From JAAXTT01 sp964530215 (GTDB lineage: Bacteria > Bacillota > Desulfotomaculia > Desulfotomaculales > Desulfocucumaceae): DNA of 15,777 nucleotides. The notes under the pieces were generated by a model that saw nothing but the letters and a program-made list of their open reading frames with translations, was not told where the DNA came from and did no database searches. The stretch lies in the NCBI GenBank assembly GCA_964530215.1, contig CAZHAJ010000029.1:1-15777 (forward strand), written 5' to 3'. Below are positions 14,854 through 15,777 of the stretch, one piece after another (position 1 is the first letter of the stretch; every line of letters begins with the position of its first letter). The position numbers and the translations under genes are program-made.

Positions 14854-15408
14854 CTATACCCCAAAATTTCTTGCAATACACATTATCTTGCAGCTGTGCT
14901 GCAGACTGCTGGTCCATTGCAGTGCCTCCTCCAAACTGTTACCGGAAGCAAAACTGCCATGTCCTTTTATGATGGCAATTTTATTGTTTTTCAATATCTC
15001 TGGCAAACTTTTTTCCAGTTCTTTTGAAGCAATGGTAATACTTGGTGAAAGAATTGGCACCTTTGGCAGCAGATATTGTCCCTCGGCGTCTATTGGAATT
15101 ATGAATTCATTTTCAAGTAATGACAGAGCTATGGCATGGGGGGGATGTGCATGCACTATTGCCATTGCAGGGGTGTTAAGATATATAGCCCTGTGTATGC
15201 CGATCTCGGAAGAGGCTATAGGGGTATTGGCGTCGTGATGTTCCAGGGATGTGACTATGATATCCTTTTCATTCATACGTCCCAGCATTGAGCCCCGTCT
15301 GGTAATTACAAGCTTATCCTTCATTCTGATACTTAGATTTCCGCTATGGGAATTATTAAGCCCTTGTAAAAAAAGGTCTCTGCCCACCGACTGAAATATT
15401 TCTAACAT
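14854..15408 (-). CDS. Class II (FucA/RhaD/AraD-type) sugar-phosphate aldolase
   Basis: This is a zinc-dependent class II aldolase of the fuculose-1-phosphate aldolase family, which splits ketose 1-phosphates into DHAP and an aldehyde. The 184-residue protein has SGNLSIR (22-28), the catalytic acid Glu68 in IASSEIG, zinc ligands His86 and His88 in VHAHPPH, and His150 in GHGSFASG. It is shorter than E. coli FucA (about 215 residues) at both ends. The reverse-strand ATG follows GGAGG by five bases. It converges on the methyltransferase gene, 39 bases away, with no sugar kinase or isomerase beside it. Given the MtnA cluster nearby, 5-methylthioribulose 1-phosphate or 5-deoxyribulose 1-phosphate is a plausible substrate; that is inference, and fuculose phosphate cannot be excluded. 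Confidence 0.87.
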   Translation of the reverse strand: MLEIFQSVGRDLFLQGLNNSHSGNLSIRMKDKLVITRRGSMLGRMNEKDIIVTSLEHHDANTPIASSEIGIHRAIYLNTPAMAIVHAHPPHAIALSLLENEFIIPIDAEGQYLLPKVPILSPSITIASKELEKSLPEILKNNKIAIIKGHGSFASGNSLEEALQWTSSLQHSCKIMCIARNFGV

Positions 15409-15440
15409 AATTACCTCCGTTTTTTTAAATTAAACAGTTG

Positions 15441-15469
15441 TTGACCACATTATTATACAATGTTAATAT
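15441..15469 (+). promoter_or_regulatory. Candidate promoter for pabA
   Basis: TTGACC (15441-15446) and TAATAT (15464-15469) are 17 bases apart, close to the sigma-A consensus. The predicted start near 15476 would place the 46-bp palindrome inside the pabA leader. Activity is inferred. Confidence 0.5.
15452..15457 (-). promoter_or_regulatory. Candidate -10 for the aldolase gene
   Basis: On the reverse strand these bases read TATAAT, about 44 bases upstream of the aldolase ATG. No good -35 lies at the right distance (CAGCAT at 17 bases), so support is limited. It overlaps the spacer of the candidate forward promoter, suggesting back-to-back overlapping promoters. Confidence 0.3.
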
Positions 15470-15503
15470 TTTTAATGCTGGGAATTAACTAGAAAATTTT
15501 TAT

Positions 15504-15549
15504 ATGATAATACAAAGAACCAGTTATAACTGGTTCTTTGTATTATCAT
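15504..15549. repeat. Perfect 46-bp palindrome
   Basis: Twenty-three bases on each side are exact reverse complements with no spacer; the centre is CAGTTATAACTG and the axis lies between 15526 and 15527. The arms begin ATGATAATACAAAGAACC. It lies in the divergent region between the aldolase and pabA, 33 bases before the pabA start. The central AGAACCAGTT/AACTGGTTCT with flanking A-rich and T-rich sides resembles a bidirectional terminator, which would be odd here unless it is an attenuator or an operator. Confidence 0.9.
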
Positions 15550-15582
15550 CAGAAATTAGCTTTTGTTCCGAGGTGATTCAGC

Positions 15583-15777
15583 TTGATCTTGATGATCGAT
15601 AACTATGATTCTTTTGTTTATAATCTGGTACAATACCTAAGGGAAATGGGTAGAAATGTAAAGGTATTTCGTAATGACGCAATAACTTTCCAACAGGTGA
15701 GCAAGCTTAATCCCAGTCATATAATCATATCTCCCGGTCCATGCACCCCAAATGAAGCCGGAATATCATTGGACATT
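15583..15777 (+). CDS. pabA: PabA/TrpG, glutamine amidotransferase subunit (N-terminal part)
   Basis: This is the glutaminase subunit that supplies ammonia to chorismate-using aminodeoxychorismate or anthranilate synthase. Only 65 codons are present; the gene runs off the right edge. The start MILMIDNYDSFVYNLVQYL is the class I glutamine amidotransferase opening of PabA/TrpG, and the conserved SPGPCTPNEAG follows near residues 50-60. The catalytic Cys-His-Glu lie beyond the window. TTG at 15583 is chosen because GAGGTGA (15570-15576) is six bases upstream; TTG 15589 and ATG 15592 are in frame but less well spaced. Whether it serves folate, tryptophan or both cannot be told here. Confidence 0.9.
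   Translation, partial: MILMIDNYDSFVYNLVQYLREMGRNVKVFRNDAITFQQVSKLNPSHIIISPGPCTPNEAGISLDI

Noticed and set aside
14888..15238. Forward 116-codon frame over the aldolase
   Set aside because: It is antisense to a gene with all catalytic residues, and has no homology or RBS of its own.
1..15777. Mobile element, CRISPR array, phage or defence system
   Set aside because: No transposase, integrase, repeat-spacer array or toxin-antitoxin pair is visible; nearly all of the sequence is housekeeping or metabolic genes.

Overview
The window looks like a chromosomal segment of an anaerobic, low-to-moderate G+C Firmicute, most likely a clostridial or Peptococcaceae (Desulfotomaculum-like) bacterium. The evidence is a FapR-controlled fatty-acid operon with a FabK-type enoyl reductase, strong GGAGG ribosome binding sites, frequent TTG and GTG starts, and a Thermotoga/archaeal-type S-adenosylhomocysteine-hydrolase-like protein. 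The organism is inferred from gene content; no search was run. I see no transposase, CRISPR array, rRNA or tRNA.

Positions 1-310 are non-coding upstream sequence with a well-formed promoter (237-265) and a 17-bp FapR operator (271-287) on the start site. From 311 to 7302 lies the type II fatty acid synthesis and phospholipid initiation cluster: fapR, plsX, fabH, fabK, fabD, fabG, acpP, fabF. Genes overlap or lie close together, with one intrinsic terminator after acpP and a structured leader before fabF. Then come rnc and ftsY (7317-8998), directly adjacent, without the smc gene that often lies between them.

From 9141 to 13594 a second operon-like run encodes salvage of SAM by-products: a nucleoside phosphorylase annotated as MTA phosphorylase, MtnA, an S-adenosylhomocysteine-hydrolase homologue, and an MTA/SAH deaminase. 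A class II aldolase is encoded on the opposite strand (14854-15408), beyond an RlmI-like rRNA methyltransferase. The window ends in the first 65 codons of a pabA/trpG glutamine amidotransferase (15583 to the edge).

The most interesting reading is that the salvage genes form a deamination-first pathway. The phosphorylase carries Asn/Ala where adenine-specific MTA phosphorylases carry Asp/Asp. The hydrolase carries HxExK instead of HxTxE. A deaminase sits beside them. MTA (and probably 5'-deoxyadenosine) would become MTI (5'-deoxyinosine), then the 1-phosphate, then the ribulose 1-phosphate, and the aldolase could cleave that to DHAP plus an aldehyde. SAH would become S-inosylhomocysteine, then homocysteine plus inosine. 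Each piece has precedent in known families; the assembled pathway is inference.

Other items worth a second look are a perfect 46-bp palindrome in the divergent aldolase/pabA region, an apparent ATT start codon for fabK, an unresolved start for the RlmI-like gene behind an RBS-abutting hairpin, and competing inverted repeats in the fabF leader.
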